Positions 1 through 5,655 of a stretch of 27,046 bases of DNA are shown here, one piece after another. The stretch lies in IMG/VR virus record IMGVR_UViG_3300046519_000202, positions 1 through 27,046 of that record, one strand, 5' to 3'. The DNA is from a virus. The notes beneath the pieces were generated by a model. The model saw only the letters and a program-made list of their open reading frames with translations. It had not been told where the DNA came from and searched no databases. Made by a program: the position numbers and the translations under genes. How positions within the stretch are numbered: position 1 is the first letter of the stretch; the number at the start of each line of letters is the position of its first letter.

Positions 1-2
1 TG

Positions 3-230
3 CTGAACAAGCTGTTCGACGACGCCGGCCTGCTGCTGGTCGACTTCAAGCTGGAATTCGGCGTGTTCCACGGCCAGATCGTCCTGGGCGACGAGTTCAG
101 CCCCGACGGCTGCCGCCTGTGGGACAAGGAAACCCGCAAGAAAATGGACAAGGACCGCTTCCGCCAGGGCCTCGGTGACGTCATCGAAGCCTACGAAGAA
201 GTGGCCAACCGCCTGGGCGTGCCCCTCTAA
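3..230 (+). CDS. purC: PurC, phosphoribosylaminoimidazole-succinocarboxamide synthase (C-terminal end, partial)
   Basis: The reading frame is open from the left edge and ends at TAA (228-230), giving the last 75 residues of the protein. The segment [11 protein letters not shown] followed by [13 protein letters not shown] is the typical C-terminal part of SAICAR synthetase, which joins aspartate to CAIR in the de novo purine pathway in the cytoplasm. The family is about 236 residues long, so roughly two thirds lies outside the window. It is a chromosomal housekeeping gene and marks the left flank of the prophage. The gap to the tRNA gene that follows is 95 bases. Confidence 0.93.
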   Translation: MNKLFDDAGLLLVDFKLEFGVFHGQIVLGDEFSPDGCRLWDKETRKKMDKDRFRQGLGDVIEAYEEVANRLGVPL

Positions 231-286
231 AACGCCGCCGAAACGCGCAAGCGCCTGAATTGCGAAAGTTTTTTTGCAAAAAGGGC

Positions 287-315
287 TTCGCGTTTCACGA
301 TAACGCTGTTATCAT
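287..315 (+). promoter_or_regulatory. Candidate promoter of tRNA-Ser(CGA)
   Basis: A good -10 hexamer, TATCAT (310-315), is followed by a G+C-rich discriminator (GCGCGCC), as is usual for stringently controlled stable-RNA promoters, and ends about 10 bases before the mature tRNA. The -35 at 17-base spacing (TTCGCG, 287-292) is a poor match, so the call rests on the -10, the discriminator and the position. Confidence 0.4.
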
Positions 316-325
316 GCGCGCCGTT

Positions 326-415
326 GGAGAGATGCCAGAGTGGCCGAATGGGACGGATTCGAAATCCGTTGTACCTTCACCGGTACCTAGGGTTCGAATC
401 CCTATCTCTCCGCCA
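326..415 (+). tRNA. tRNA-Ser (anticodon CGA)
   Basis: A 90-base class II tRNA with an encoded CCA end. The acceptor arms GGAGAGA and TCTCTCC pair. The anticodon stem ACGGA/TCCGT encloses the loop TTCGAAA with anticodon CGA, reading UCG. A long variable arm is followed by the T-loop GGTTCGAATCC. The 3' end of the gene is intact next to a phage integrase, as expected when a phage carries a copy of the tRNA 3' end and restores it on integration. Confidence 0.97.
376..415. other. attL: Probable prophage attachment site (attL) in the tRNA-Ser 3' end
   Basis: Inference from position: a tyrosine integrase gene reads toward the 3' end of this tRNA gene, and everything to the right up to the window edge is phage. 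Phages with this layout recombine in the T-arm/acceptor part of the tRNA. The exact core cannot be fixed because the second copy (attR) lies outside the window. A repeat of this segment at the far right end of the prophage would confirm it. Confidence 0.55.
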
Positions 416-433
416 TTATTGTTTGACTTGAAG

Positions 434-467
434 CCCCTGAAAACGTTGAAGTTTTCGGGGGTTTTTT
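434..467 (+). terminator. Rho-independent terminator after tRNA-Ser
   Basis: CCCCTGAAAAC (434-444) pairs with GTTTTCGGGG (451-460), allowing one mismatch or wobble, and is followed by a run of T (462-467). It lies 19 bases after the tRNA CCA end and ends tRNA transcription. If the crossover is inside the tRNA gene, this terminator is phage-derived. Confidence 0.85.
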
Positions 468-483
468 GTTTCTGGCTCATTTC

Positions 484-505
484 TTTAGGGCAAATTTAGG
501 GCAAA
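484..505. repeat. Tandem 11-bp direct repeat, candidate integrase arm-type site
   Basis: TTTAGGGCAAA occurs twice back to back (484-494 and 495-505) between the tRNA and the integrase stop codon. Short direct repeats near the attachment core are typical binding sites for the N-terminal arm-binding domain of tyrosine integrases. The assignment is inferred from position. Confidence 0.5.
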
Positions 506-526
506 TATTACGACCTACAGGCCCGC

Positions 527-1747
527 TTAGGACCCGTTAGGCCCCCGAAATCCCATCATCTGCGAGACCATCCCGGCCATACTCTTCGTGTCGGATGGTA
601 TCCACCTCCCATAGTGCTTGCGCACCATCGTCGTGTCGCTGTGCCCGAGCTGGCGCGCTACCCACTCGACTGGCACGTAGCTCGACAAGGCCTGGCTGGC
701 GAATGTATGCCGACACTGGTTAACGCCTCGGTGCCTGACACCCGCCTTTTCCAAGTGCGCGGTAAACCACTTGCTGATATTCCTGCCTGTCCAGGCAACC
801 CCCTCCGATTGCGTCCGGAACAAAAACCTTAGTGTTTCCTTCTTCGTCGACACATTATCGCGCTGAACTACCGTTACAACTTCGGCAGGAGCGTCCACAG
901 AGTCGATCATTATCTGCTCAAGGATCTTAATAGCCGGGTCGATAAGTTCGACTGTGCGAATTCGCGCTCGCTCTTTTGGCACCTTGTATTCACCGACAAC
1001 ATACGCGCGGCGAACCTGCACCACGCCTCGGGCAAGGTCGACGTCCTCACGGGCCAAGGCAGCCATTTCCGATGACGAGAGCCCGGCCCAGCAGTTGAAC
1101 GCCACCATACGCGTGGCCGGGCTTGGGTCCGTTTCAGCGATCTGAGCAATTTCCTCGCGAGTGAAGGGGTCGGCGTGCTCCACGTCATGGTCAGATTCGA
1201 TGTTCTTTACGCGCTCCAGGGGATTCGTCTTCAGGATGCCGTCGCCGAATGCGTCAGCCCAAACCCCGCGGGCGATCGTGAATATGTCGTTCACGGTCTT
1301 GGCCGCCAGGCCTTGGCGGAGCAGCTTGGCCTGGAACAGTTCGAAATCGGACTTGCTGACGTCAACGATCTTCAATGGCCCGAAGTGCCCGTCCAGGTGA
1401 GTGGCCTTGCTCACGTAGTTGATGATCGTACTGGCGGCTTTCTTCGCGCGTTGCACCTCCAGCCAGCGGTCTATGCCTTGCGTCACGGTGCGTTTCATGG
1501 AAGGCCCACCGTGCCCCGAGAACAACACCGCCCTGGGCGAGTCCGGGAAGTGGGCTGCGTAGTCGAACCGGCCTTCCTTGATCTCGGCCAGGATCGTCCG
1601 GCGCTTGTTGTCCGCGTAGGCGATGGATGCCTTATTGATCTTGGCCACGCCAGATACCGGCTCGCGGCAACGCTTGCCGTTCAGCATGAACACGATCCTG
1701 AGCTGTTTACCGTTCAGCTCGACGCCGGTGGGCAGTTTCTCAGTCAT
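527..1747 (-). CDS. int: Tyrosine-recombinase phage integrase (attL-proximal)
   Basis: 406 residues starting at MTEKLPTG. A longer frame runs upstream, but this ATG overlaps the end of the excisionase-like gene by 8 bases, a normal coupled arrangement. Residues 1-60 look like an arm-binding domain (the LNGKQLRIVFMLNGKR segment), about 85-180 a core-binding SAM-like domain, and about 195-395 the catalytic domain. Box II ends with R346-H347-T, the later histidine is in LGH (H369), and the nucleophile is Y379 in KHYGRW. The usual first arginine (GLR) reads GLS (S224), and the box II histidine position is N343 (NQCR). It should carry out integration and excision at the tRNA-Ser site. It is the last gene of the leftward operon. 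Confidence 0.92.
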   Translation of the reverse strand: MTEKLPTGVELNGKQLRIVFMLNGKRCREPVSGVAKINKASIAYADNKRRTILAEIKEGRFDYAAHFPDSPRAVLFSGHGGPSMKRTVTQGIDRWLEVQRAKKAASTIINYVSKATHLDGHFGPLKIVDVSKSDFELFQAKLLRQGLAAKTVNDIFTIARGVWADAFGDGILKTNPLERVKNIESDHDVEHADPFTREEIAQIAETDPSPATRMVAFNCWAGLSSSEMAALAREDVDLARGVVQVRRAYVVGEYKVPKERARIRTVELIDPAIKILEQIMIDSVDAPAEVVTVVQRDNVSTKKETLRFLFRTQSEGVAWTGRNISKWFTAHLEKAGVRHRGVNQCRHTFASQALSSYVPVEWVARQLGHSDTTMVRKHYGRWIPSDTKSMAGMVSQMMGFRGPNGS

Positions 1748-1955
1748 TGCCGGCCATCCACGCCTCAATCGCCGCGCGGTTGTAGACGATCCGGTTAGCG
1801 GGGTCCTTGCGGTAGTGCTTGCCCTCGAGCCACAACCCCCGAATGCGGTACTTTTTCGCCGCATCCGAGGTGATGCCGAAGATCTGGGTCAACACTTCAA
1901 TGCGGAACCACGCGGCCGCGAGCGGCCGGTATTCCATTTTTTCTGCTGCTGCCAT
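1740..1955 (-). CDS. xis: Excisionase-like small DNA-binding protein
   Basis: 71 residues; the sequence EYRPLAAAWFRIEVLTQIFG leads into a winged-helix-like segment ending RIVYNRAAIEAWM. This resembles the short excisionases that pair with Pseudomonas phage integrases (family knowledge, not searched). An AGGAGG lies 7 bases before the ATG at 1955. An alternative ATG at 1961 is only one base from that AGGAGG and is less likely. The gene overlaps the integrase start by 8 bases and follows its upstream neighbour directly, so the two site-specific recombination proteins would be made together from PL. Its role would be to bend attachment-site DNA and favour excision. Confidence 0.75.
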   Translation of the reverse strand: MAAAEKMEYRPLAAAWFRIEVLTQIFGITSDAAKKYRIRGLWLEGKHYRKDPANRIVYNRAAIEAWMAGND

Positions 1956-1957
1956 GG

Positions 1958-2323
1958 TCATTCCTCCTGACGCGTCATGTTTTGCGCCTGCATCGAAATT
2001 GTCGCGTCACGGCTACGCGCCGCGTTGCGCCTCTTCAGGCATGCCTTGCACCGCTCCCAGCTCCCTATTCCGAACATCGGCGCCCTGTCGTGAGTGATCG
2101 CCTCAGCCCCGCATACCGCCCGCCAGGCGCGATACCGGCCGTGACGTCCAATCGCATCCGCTGATAGCTGGGTAAAGTAATGGGCGCGCTGGCCGTGGAA
2201 TGCTGGCTTGGCCCACCCCTCGGTCTGTTCGAGCTTCCCGTCGCTGATCTGCACGCCCTGAGCGGACAGTTCATCGAAGCGGCCGGCCTGGGCCAGCCTG
2301 ATTACTTCCTGCATTTCAGTCAT
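1958..2323 (-). CDS. Hypothetical phage protein with Cys/His pairs
   Basis: 121 residues, no family recognised. C71, H78 and a C92-x2-C95 pair (RCKACLKRR) could form a small zinc-binding knuckle, followed by a basic stretch, which would suit nucleic-acid binding; this is inference. The start ATG at 2323 lies behind AAGGGGT and overlaps the end of the preceding gene by 8 bases. The stop codon overlaps the start region of the excisionase-like gene, and its last codons supply that gene's ribosome binding site, so the two are translationally coupled. It is part of the PL operon. Confidence 0.7.
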   Translation of the reverse strand: MTEMQEVIRLAQAGRFDELSAQGVQISDGKLEQTEGWAKPAFHGQRAHYFTQLSADAIGRHGRYRAWRAVCGAEAITHDRAPMFGIGSWERCKACLKRRNAARSRDATISMQAQNMTRQEE

Positions 2324-2684
2324 CGCCCACCCCTTGGGCTGCCGGGATAGGCCCGCTCTTCACATCGGCTTCCCTCAGATCGCGGACTACTGAGTTGATC
2401 CCGCTGGCATAGCTGCCTGGCCGGCCAGCAGCAGCACCTTCCAGGCGTTCGATTACTACCTCTAACGGGCTGGCGCGAAGCGACTTCACCAGCTCCAGCG
2501 CCCAGGTGCGGCCCTCCCGGTACATCACCTGGTTGATGGGCCCGCAGATATCCACGCGGTACCCAGCCTGGCGTGCGGGAGGACTGTTGGTTTTTTCTGC
2601 CCTGGATGCAGGGCGGCGGGAGACCGTTTTGGACAGAAGGCCGGCACGGGCTCTGACCAAGGCCTGGTTAGCGAGGTTGCCCAT
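2316..2684 (-). CDS. Hypothetical phage protein
   Basis: 122 residues, not recognised. The first 45 residues are basic and rich in Ser/Arg/Lys and may be disordered. The second half (from about residue 60, TWALELVKSLRASPLEVV onward) looks helical. There is no signal peptide or membrane segment. CAGGAGG lies 6 bases before the ATG at 2684. The gene overlaps its upstream neighbour by 17 bases and its downstream neighbour by 8, so it belongs to the leftward operon. Confidence 0.65.
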   Translation of the reverse strand: MGNLANQALVRARAGLLSKTVSRRPASRAEKTNSPPARQAGYRVDICGPINQVMYREGRTWALELVKSLRASPLEVVIERLEGAAAGRPGSYASGINSVVRDLREADVKSGPIPAAQGVGDD

Positions 2685-2910
2685 GCTCGGCCTCCTGGGT
2701 GTGATCGACCGTCACCTCGATTTTCCAGCTGTGCTTGTAGCCGGTCGAGGTATCTTCGGCGCTGTGGTATCCCCGGCAGCGCACGTTGCTGGCGTCCAAA
2801 GTGAAGCCGTGCTGCTCTGCCAAGATTTGGCACAGTGCTGCGGTCACTTCGCTTTCAGGCACCGTCGCGCTGTAAGTGGTGGCGTTGGTACGGGTGGCGC
2901 TGGTTTTCAC
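2668..2910 (-). CDS. Hypothetical phage protein (GTG start)
   Basis: 80 residues starting MKTSATRTNATTY. The start codon is GTG at 2910 with TGGAGG 7 bases upstream; no ATG gives a comparable frame. The protein has a Ser/Thr-rich N-terminus, then a compact domain with two cysteines and an alternating segment near the end (HSWKIEVTVDHT) that suggests beta strands. No family is recognised. It overlaps the next gene by 17 bases and starts just after the 58-residue gene before it. Confidence 0.65.
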   Translation of the reverse strand: MKTSATRTNATTYSATVPESEVTAALCQILAEQHGFTLDASNVRCRGYHSAEDTSTGYKHSWKIEVTVDHTQEAEHGQPR

Positions 2911-2912
2911 GG

Positions 2913-3089
2913 CTAGGCCTCCAGGCTACCGACGATCACCGCCGGCGCCGCGAAGTGGTCAGCCAGCACCTGACGCCCGTCGATGCCGCATTCTGCGGAC
3001 AGGGCCAGGACTTCGCCGAACGTGGTGGTGGGCTGCTGGAGCATCTGCCACAGCAGCACCAGGCGCGCGCCCAGAGTTGATTTGTTCAT
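2913..3089 (-). CDS. Hypothetical small phage protein (58 aa)
   Basis: 58 residues, MNKSTLGARL to VIVGSLEA. The frame is open further upstream, but the ATG at 3089 starts 2 bases after the neighbouring stop codon, the close spacing seen throughout this operon. The protein is mainly helical and Leu/Gln-rich, has one cysteine, and has no membrane segment. The function is unknown; it is supported by its fit in a tightly packed gene string rather than by homology. Confidence 0.55.
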   Translation of the reverse strand: MNKSTLGARLVLLWQMLQQPTTTFGEVLALSAECGIDGRQVLADHFAAPAVIVGSLEA

Positions 3090-3091
3090 GG

Positions 3092-3505
3092 CTAAACCGC
3101 CCCCTGCCGAGCGAGGTAATGGTCCATCAGCGCGTCCAGGGCCTCGCCGCGGTACGGCTCGCCGATTCCACTGCGCACCATTGGCACGTTGGCGCTCCCG
3201 GTTTGCAGTGCGTGGTCGCGCAAGAACTCGTACCGGCGAGAATTCGCTACGGTGGCGATCCAGTCGTCGATGCGCAGGCCACACCCCGGGCGGACGCCGC
3301 GCTTGATGGCCGCTTCAGCGAGCGTCAGTTGATGCTCAAGCTGGTGAGCAACTTCATCACGGTCACCCTCATGGGCAGAAGCGATAACGGCCCCTGTGCG
3401 GCCGATCGCGACTGTAGAACCCAGACGAACGAAGGGCAGTAGATCGGCCAACTGCTCGCCTGGACGCGGCTTTAGCACGATTGTGATGCGATCAGGCGCT
3501 TGCAT
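3092..3505 (-). CDS. Hypothetical phage protein
   Basis: 137 residues starting MQAPDRITIVLKP. The start ATG at 3505 has GAGG 6 bases upstream and overlaps the end of the Arc-like gene by 14 bases. The N-terminal 45 residues alternate hydrophobic and polar residues (RITIVLKPRPGEQ, TVAIGRTGAVIAS), suggesting beta strands; the middle is helical and acidic/His-rich. No family is recognised. It is co-transcribed with its neighbours from PL. Confidence 0.65.
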   Translation of the reverse strand: MQAPDRITIVLKPRPGEQLADLLPFVRLGSTVAIGRTGAVIASAHEGDRDEVAHQLEHQLTLAEAAIKRGVRPGCGLRIDDWIATVANSRRYEFLRDHALQTGSANVPMVRSGIGEPYRGEALDALMDHYLARQGAV

Positions 3506-3722
3506 CAGCCACCTCTACCTTCTCAGCGGCTTGGGCCAACGCATCCAGCAGCAGCTGCTGGCGCTGCTGTCCATCCAAGTACTGTTTTACCGCCAGCACG
3601 AAAACGCTGTTCATGCTGGTATGAACCTCAGCCGCGTGCTGGTCGACCTGCTCGCGCAAGCCATCAGGAAGCCGAACGACAAATTTGTCAGCCAGGCGGC
3701 TGTCGTGGGTCTTGTTGCTCAT
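3492..3722 (-). CDS. Arc-like ribbon-helix-helix DNA-binding protein
   Basis: 76 residues. DKFVVRLPDGLREQVDQHAA is the beta strand and first helix of the Arc/Mnt ribbon-helix-helix fold, and TSMNSVFVLAVKQYLD the second helix with the usual S-M-N turn. The family binds operator DNA as dimers. AAGGAG lies 7 bases before the ATG at 3722. In the PL operon it may control early genes in the way P22 Arc acts in its immunity region, but no target can be named. The C-terminal 25 residues are a helical Gln/Ala-rich tail. About 130 bases upstream, to the next gene, hold no gene that I can support. Confidence 0.85.
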   Translation of the reverse strand: MSNKTHDSRLADKFVVRLPDGLREQVDQHAAEVHTSMNSVFVLAVKQYLDGQQRQQLLLDALAQAAEKVEVADASA

Positions 3723-3852
3723 GGTGCTACTCCTTAATGCCCCTTATTCGGGGCGAGCGGGGGCCCGCCGCGCTTTTTGGCTTTCGCAAATTTCAGTTGG
3801 GGTTGGTGGTTACATCACCGGACTGCGCCCGCGCACAGGCGCACGCCGTTGC

Positions 3853-4164
3853 TTACGCCACGAAGACACCACGGTGCTCTTCGCTGTCTTCCTGATCCTG
3901 AGGCGCTTGGGCTGGAGTAGATAGCGCAATCAGGCCTTGAGTAATCGATGCAACAACCAAATCTCGAAGGGTCCGGCAGCCCATCTTGAAGCGGGCGCTT
4001 TCCAATCCTTTTTCAACTGCCTTCGGAGTTACACCCATCTCGCGTGCAATCTCCTTTAGCGTCATGCCGCCTGCAGCCAGCAAGGTGGCCTCCATCTCTC
4101 GCAAGGCTAGACCACGACCAAGAAAGCCAGTCCAGGCGCCTTTACTGATTGTGGTGGTCATCAT
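3853..4164 (-). CDS. LuxR/GerE-type helix-turn-helix regulator, first gene of the PL operon
   Basis: 103 residues. Residues about 19-75 are a GerE-like HTH: LALREMEATLLAAGGMTLKEI is the first half, and MGVTPKAVEKGLESARFKMG contains the recognition helix. There is no receiver or ligand domain, so the protein is an isolated HTH. AAGGAG lies 7 bases before the ATG at 4164. It is the first gene after PL, the place of N in lambda, but it shows no N-like arginine-rich motif. It probably regulates phage or host promoters, as inferred from the domain only. Confidence 0.8.
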   Translation of the reverse strand: MMTTTISKGAWTGFLGRGLALREMEATLLAAGGMTLKEIAREMGVTPKAVEKGLESARFKMGCRTLRDLVVASITQGLIALSTPAQAPQDQEDSEEHRGVFVA

Positions 4165-4211
4165 GGTGAAGCTCCTTGCTGCTTGAGGGCGTCATCTACG
4201 CCGATGAACAT

Positions 4212-4240
4212 AATTTAGAAAACTAAACGGCCACTGTCAA
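4212..4240 (-). promoter_or_regulatory. PL, strong leftward early promoter
   Basis: On the minus strand TTGACA (4240-4235) is a perfect -35. A 17-base spacer and the -10 TAAATT (4217-4212) follow. Transcription would start near 4205 and read the whole 4164-527 operon. The -10 and spacer overlap one CI operator copy, and a second lies just upstream of the -35, so repression by CI is expected. Confidence 0.8.
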
Positions 4241-4262
4241 ATGTTTAGTTTAGAATTCTAAA
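4214..4262. promoter_or_regulatory. Left operator cluster (OL-like), two perfect palindromes
   Basis: TTTAGAAAACTAAA (4214-4227) and TTTAGAATTCTAAA (4249-4262) share the inverted-repeat arms TTTAG/CTAAA with a 4-base centre. An extra half-site GTTTAG (4243-4248) precedes the second. The same motif occurs three times beside cI, which identifies it as the phage repressor operator. The centres are 35 bases apart and bracket the PL -35. Confidence 0.85.
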
Positions 4263-4320
4263 TAATCGACTATCTCATTGGTGCTTCCTGTTCGCACACG
4301 AATGCGATAATCTCGCAATA

Positions 4321-4336
4321 CTGTACGGATATACAG
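4321..4336. promoter_or_regulatory. LexA (SOS) box
   Basis: CTGTACGGATATACAG fits CTG-N10-CAG and the Pseudomonas/E. coli consensus CTGTATATATATACAG at 13 of 16 positions, and it is preceded by TA as in the extended consensus. It lies 15 bases before the start codon of the DUF1654-like gene, where a bound repressor would block transcription. Confidence 0.8.
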
Positions 4337-4351
4337 CAAAAGGAGAGCGAG

Positions 4352-4669
4352 ATGGCAAAGGCACAGAAGAAACCTGCAGAGCGGATTGTTGTGAGCGGGA
4401 TCGAGCGTCTACGGCTCCGGGTGTCCAACATGATCAACCACCCTAATTCCCAGGAACGGAAGAGCGTTCGGATTCACCGGTTGGATACGGATGGAGACCG
4501 CGAGTGGGATGAGGTGATTGGTGCGCTGTCGGAGGTGGACGGTATTGAGATGACCTTCAACGACGAGGATGAGTCAATCAATCTGAGCTGGGAAGCCCCG
4601 TCAGATGATGACCCTAGGGCTGAGATCCATGAGGAGTTTGATGCGGTGGAGGAGGTTGCTCCTTTCTGA
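4352..4669 (+). CDS. DUF1654-like acidic protein under SOS control
   Basis: 105 residues. The core IERLRLRVSNMINHP and SVRIHRLDTDGDREWDEVIG matches the DUF1654 signature IHRLDTD-x-W known from Pseudomonas and its phages (from memory, not searched). The N-terminus is basic, while the last 60 residues are strongly acidic (many Asp/Glu), which is also seen in DNA-mimic proteins. AAGGAGAG precedes the ATG. A LexA box lies just upstream, so the gene should be expressed on DNA damage, independently of CI. It is the only rightward gene between PL and cI and converges on cI. Its function is not known to me; a role in SOS-dependent induction is inference. Confidence 0.8.
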   Translation: MAKAQKKPAERIVVSGIERLRLRVSNMINHPNSQERKSVRIHRLDTDGDREWDEVIGALSEVDGIEMTFNDEDESINLSWEAPSDDDPRAEIHEEFDAVEEVAPF

Positions 4670-4676
4670 CGCTCGT

Positions 4677-4701
4677 AAAACGGCCCGTTGGGTGGCGGGC
4701 C
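4677..4701 (-). terminator. Terminator for cI (hairpin between converging genes)
   Basis: GGCCCG (4682-4687) and CGGGCC (4696-4701) form a perfect 6-bp stem with an 8-base loop. Read leftward it is followed by GTTTT (4681-4677), suiting termination of cI. It may also limit rightward reading from the DUF1654-like gene, though no T run follows on that side. Confidence 0.55.
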
Positions 4702-4742
4702 TCAATGTTGGTCGGAAGAAACTAACGGCTGGAGGGCCCTAT

Positions 4743-5567
4743 TCAGGCTTTCCGTCCGTTCCAGATGTACAGAACCTTCGCATGCATCGTTACGTCTTCA
4801 ATCCGGGCGGTCTGGTTCTCGTAGTGCTGATTGTCCGAAATGAGTCTGTAGTGATCCTCGTCCAGCCGCATTACGCGTTTGATGTACAACTCGTGGTGCC
4901 ACGTCATCACGTAGATCCCTTCCCCTACGAAATCTTTGACCCCGCGATCAACTATCACCAGATCTTTGTCGTTGATCGTGCCTTCCATCGACTGCCCCCA
5001 GCCATTGATCATTGCTAGAGCTGAAGCTGACGTGTAGGTGACACCCTTTTCGCGTAGTAGCTCCTCGCGAACCACTAAGTTCCGGACTACCTCGGTGTAG
5101 TCCGGCGGTACTTGCCCGTGGCCCATGGCCGCGCGCACGTCGTATTGGGGGATGACAATTTCTTCGTTGCGGGGTCGAAGAAAACTATGCTCGGCAGGAA
5201 AAAATTCGGCTTGTGACGACTCGTCAGCCGCAGCCAATAGGCGATTACGCGTCACCTCGGCTATGCCTTTGCCGCTCTTGGCAAGCATATCCTTTACAAG
5301 ATCTGCAGCCGAAGAGCTTGTGGCTGAGGGCAATCTTTCCCCCTTGGCGCTGGTGAGATCGTCTACCTCGCCAACACCATCAGAAAGCCATCCTGGCGAG
5401 CATTTCAATGCGCTGGCCAAGGCAAGCAAATTTCTCCCCTTTGCACCGTTTGTTCCGTTCACCCAAAAGCTGACTGTTGCTTTGGACACGCCAGTCAGCT
5501 TGCTGATCTCGGTTGCACTGAGGTTGAGGTCCCTCATGCGGGCTATCACGCGGTCTTTGAATTCCAT
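4743..5567 (-). CDS. cI: CI-type phage repressor (HTH plus S24 peptidase)
   Basis: 274 residues from the ATG at 5567. Residues about 5-55 are an XRE-type HTH (ISKLTGVSKATVSFWVNG). Residues about 140-265 are an S24 LexA/CI C-terminal domain, with nucleophile S193 (GWGQSMEG) and general base K230 (LYIKRV). The self-cleavage loop reads VRAAMGHG, so the scissile bond would be Met148-Gly149 or next to it rather than the usual Ala-Gly. The protein should hold lysogeny by binding the TTTAG-N4-CTAAA operators, and RecA-stimulated self-cleavage would trigger induction. There is no Shine-Dalgarno sequence, and the -10 of its promoter ends 7 bases before the ATG, so the mRNA is probably leaderless like lambda cI. 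Confidence 0.93.
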   Translation of the reverse strand: MEFKDRVIARMRDLNLSATEISKLTGVSKATVSFWVNGTNGAKGRNLLALASALKCSPGWLSDGVGEVDDLTSAKGERLPSATSSSAADLVKDMLAKSGKGIAEVTRNRLLAAADESSQAEFFPAEHSFLRPRNEEIVIPQYDVRAAMGHGQVPPDYTEVVRNLVVREELLREKGVTYTSASALAMINGWGQSMEGTINDKDLVIVDRGVKDFVGEGIYVMTWHHELYIKRVMRLDEDHYRLISDNQHYENQTARIEDVTMHAKVLYIWNGRKA

Positions 5568-5568
5568 A

Positions 5569-5629
5569 TTTAGGATTCTAAACAAATGACTGTTTAGATA
5601 ACTTGCCTTGTCAGGTTTAGAACTCTAAA
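5569..5629. promoter_or_regulatory. Right operator cluster (OR3-OR2-OR1-like)
   Basis: Three 14-bp sites: TTTAGGATTCTAAA (5569-5582), the degenerate TTTAGATAACTTGC (5593-5606) and TTTAGAACTCTAAA (5616-5629). The centres are 24 and 23 bases apart, close to two DNA turns. The first covers the cI promoter -10, the middle overlaps the -35 regions of both promoters, and the last covers the cro promoter -10, as OR3, OR2 and OR1 do in lambda. Confidence 0.85.
5575..5603 (-). promoter_or_regulatory. PRM-like promoter of cI
   Basis: Reading leftward, TAGAAT (5580-5575) is a 5/6 -10 hexamer. The -35 at 17-base spacing (AGTTAT, 5603-5598) is very poor and lies in the OR2-like site, as expected for a promoter that needs CI as activator. 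The start of transcription would fall at or next to the A of the cI ATG. Confidence 0.6.
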
Positions 5630-5631
5630 CT
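5603..5631 (+). promoter_or_regulatory. PR-like promoter of cro and the rightward early operon
   Basis: TTGCCT (5603-5608), a 17-base spacer, and TAAACT (5626-5631). The -10 lies in the OR1-like operator and the -35 touches the OR2-like operator. The start would be near 5638, leaving a short leader before the cro ribosome binding site. Confidence 0.65.
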
Positions 5632-5655
5632 CGGCATAGATATCGGAGTTGAACC

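Noticed and set aside
260-499. Open frame running through the tRNA-Ser gene
   Set aside because: It spans the tRNA and its terminator, so it cannot be a real protein gene.
1748-1864. N-terminal extension of the attL integrase
   Set aside because: It lies over the excisionase-like gene and reads as Arg/Ser-rich shadow sequence; the ATG at 1747 begins a normal arm-binding domain.
3723-3852. Gap between the Arc-like and LuxR-type genes as a possible small gene or terminator
   Set aside because: The forward frame over it lacks a ribosome binding site, and the G+C-rich stems have no T run, so nothing can be supported.
4278-4311. TTGGTG and GATAAT as a promoter for the DUF1654-like gene
   Set aside because: The spacing is 22 bases, too long; no alternative -35 at 16-18 bases is convincing, so the promoter is left uncalled although the LexA box implies one nearby.
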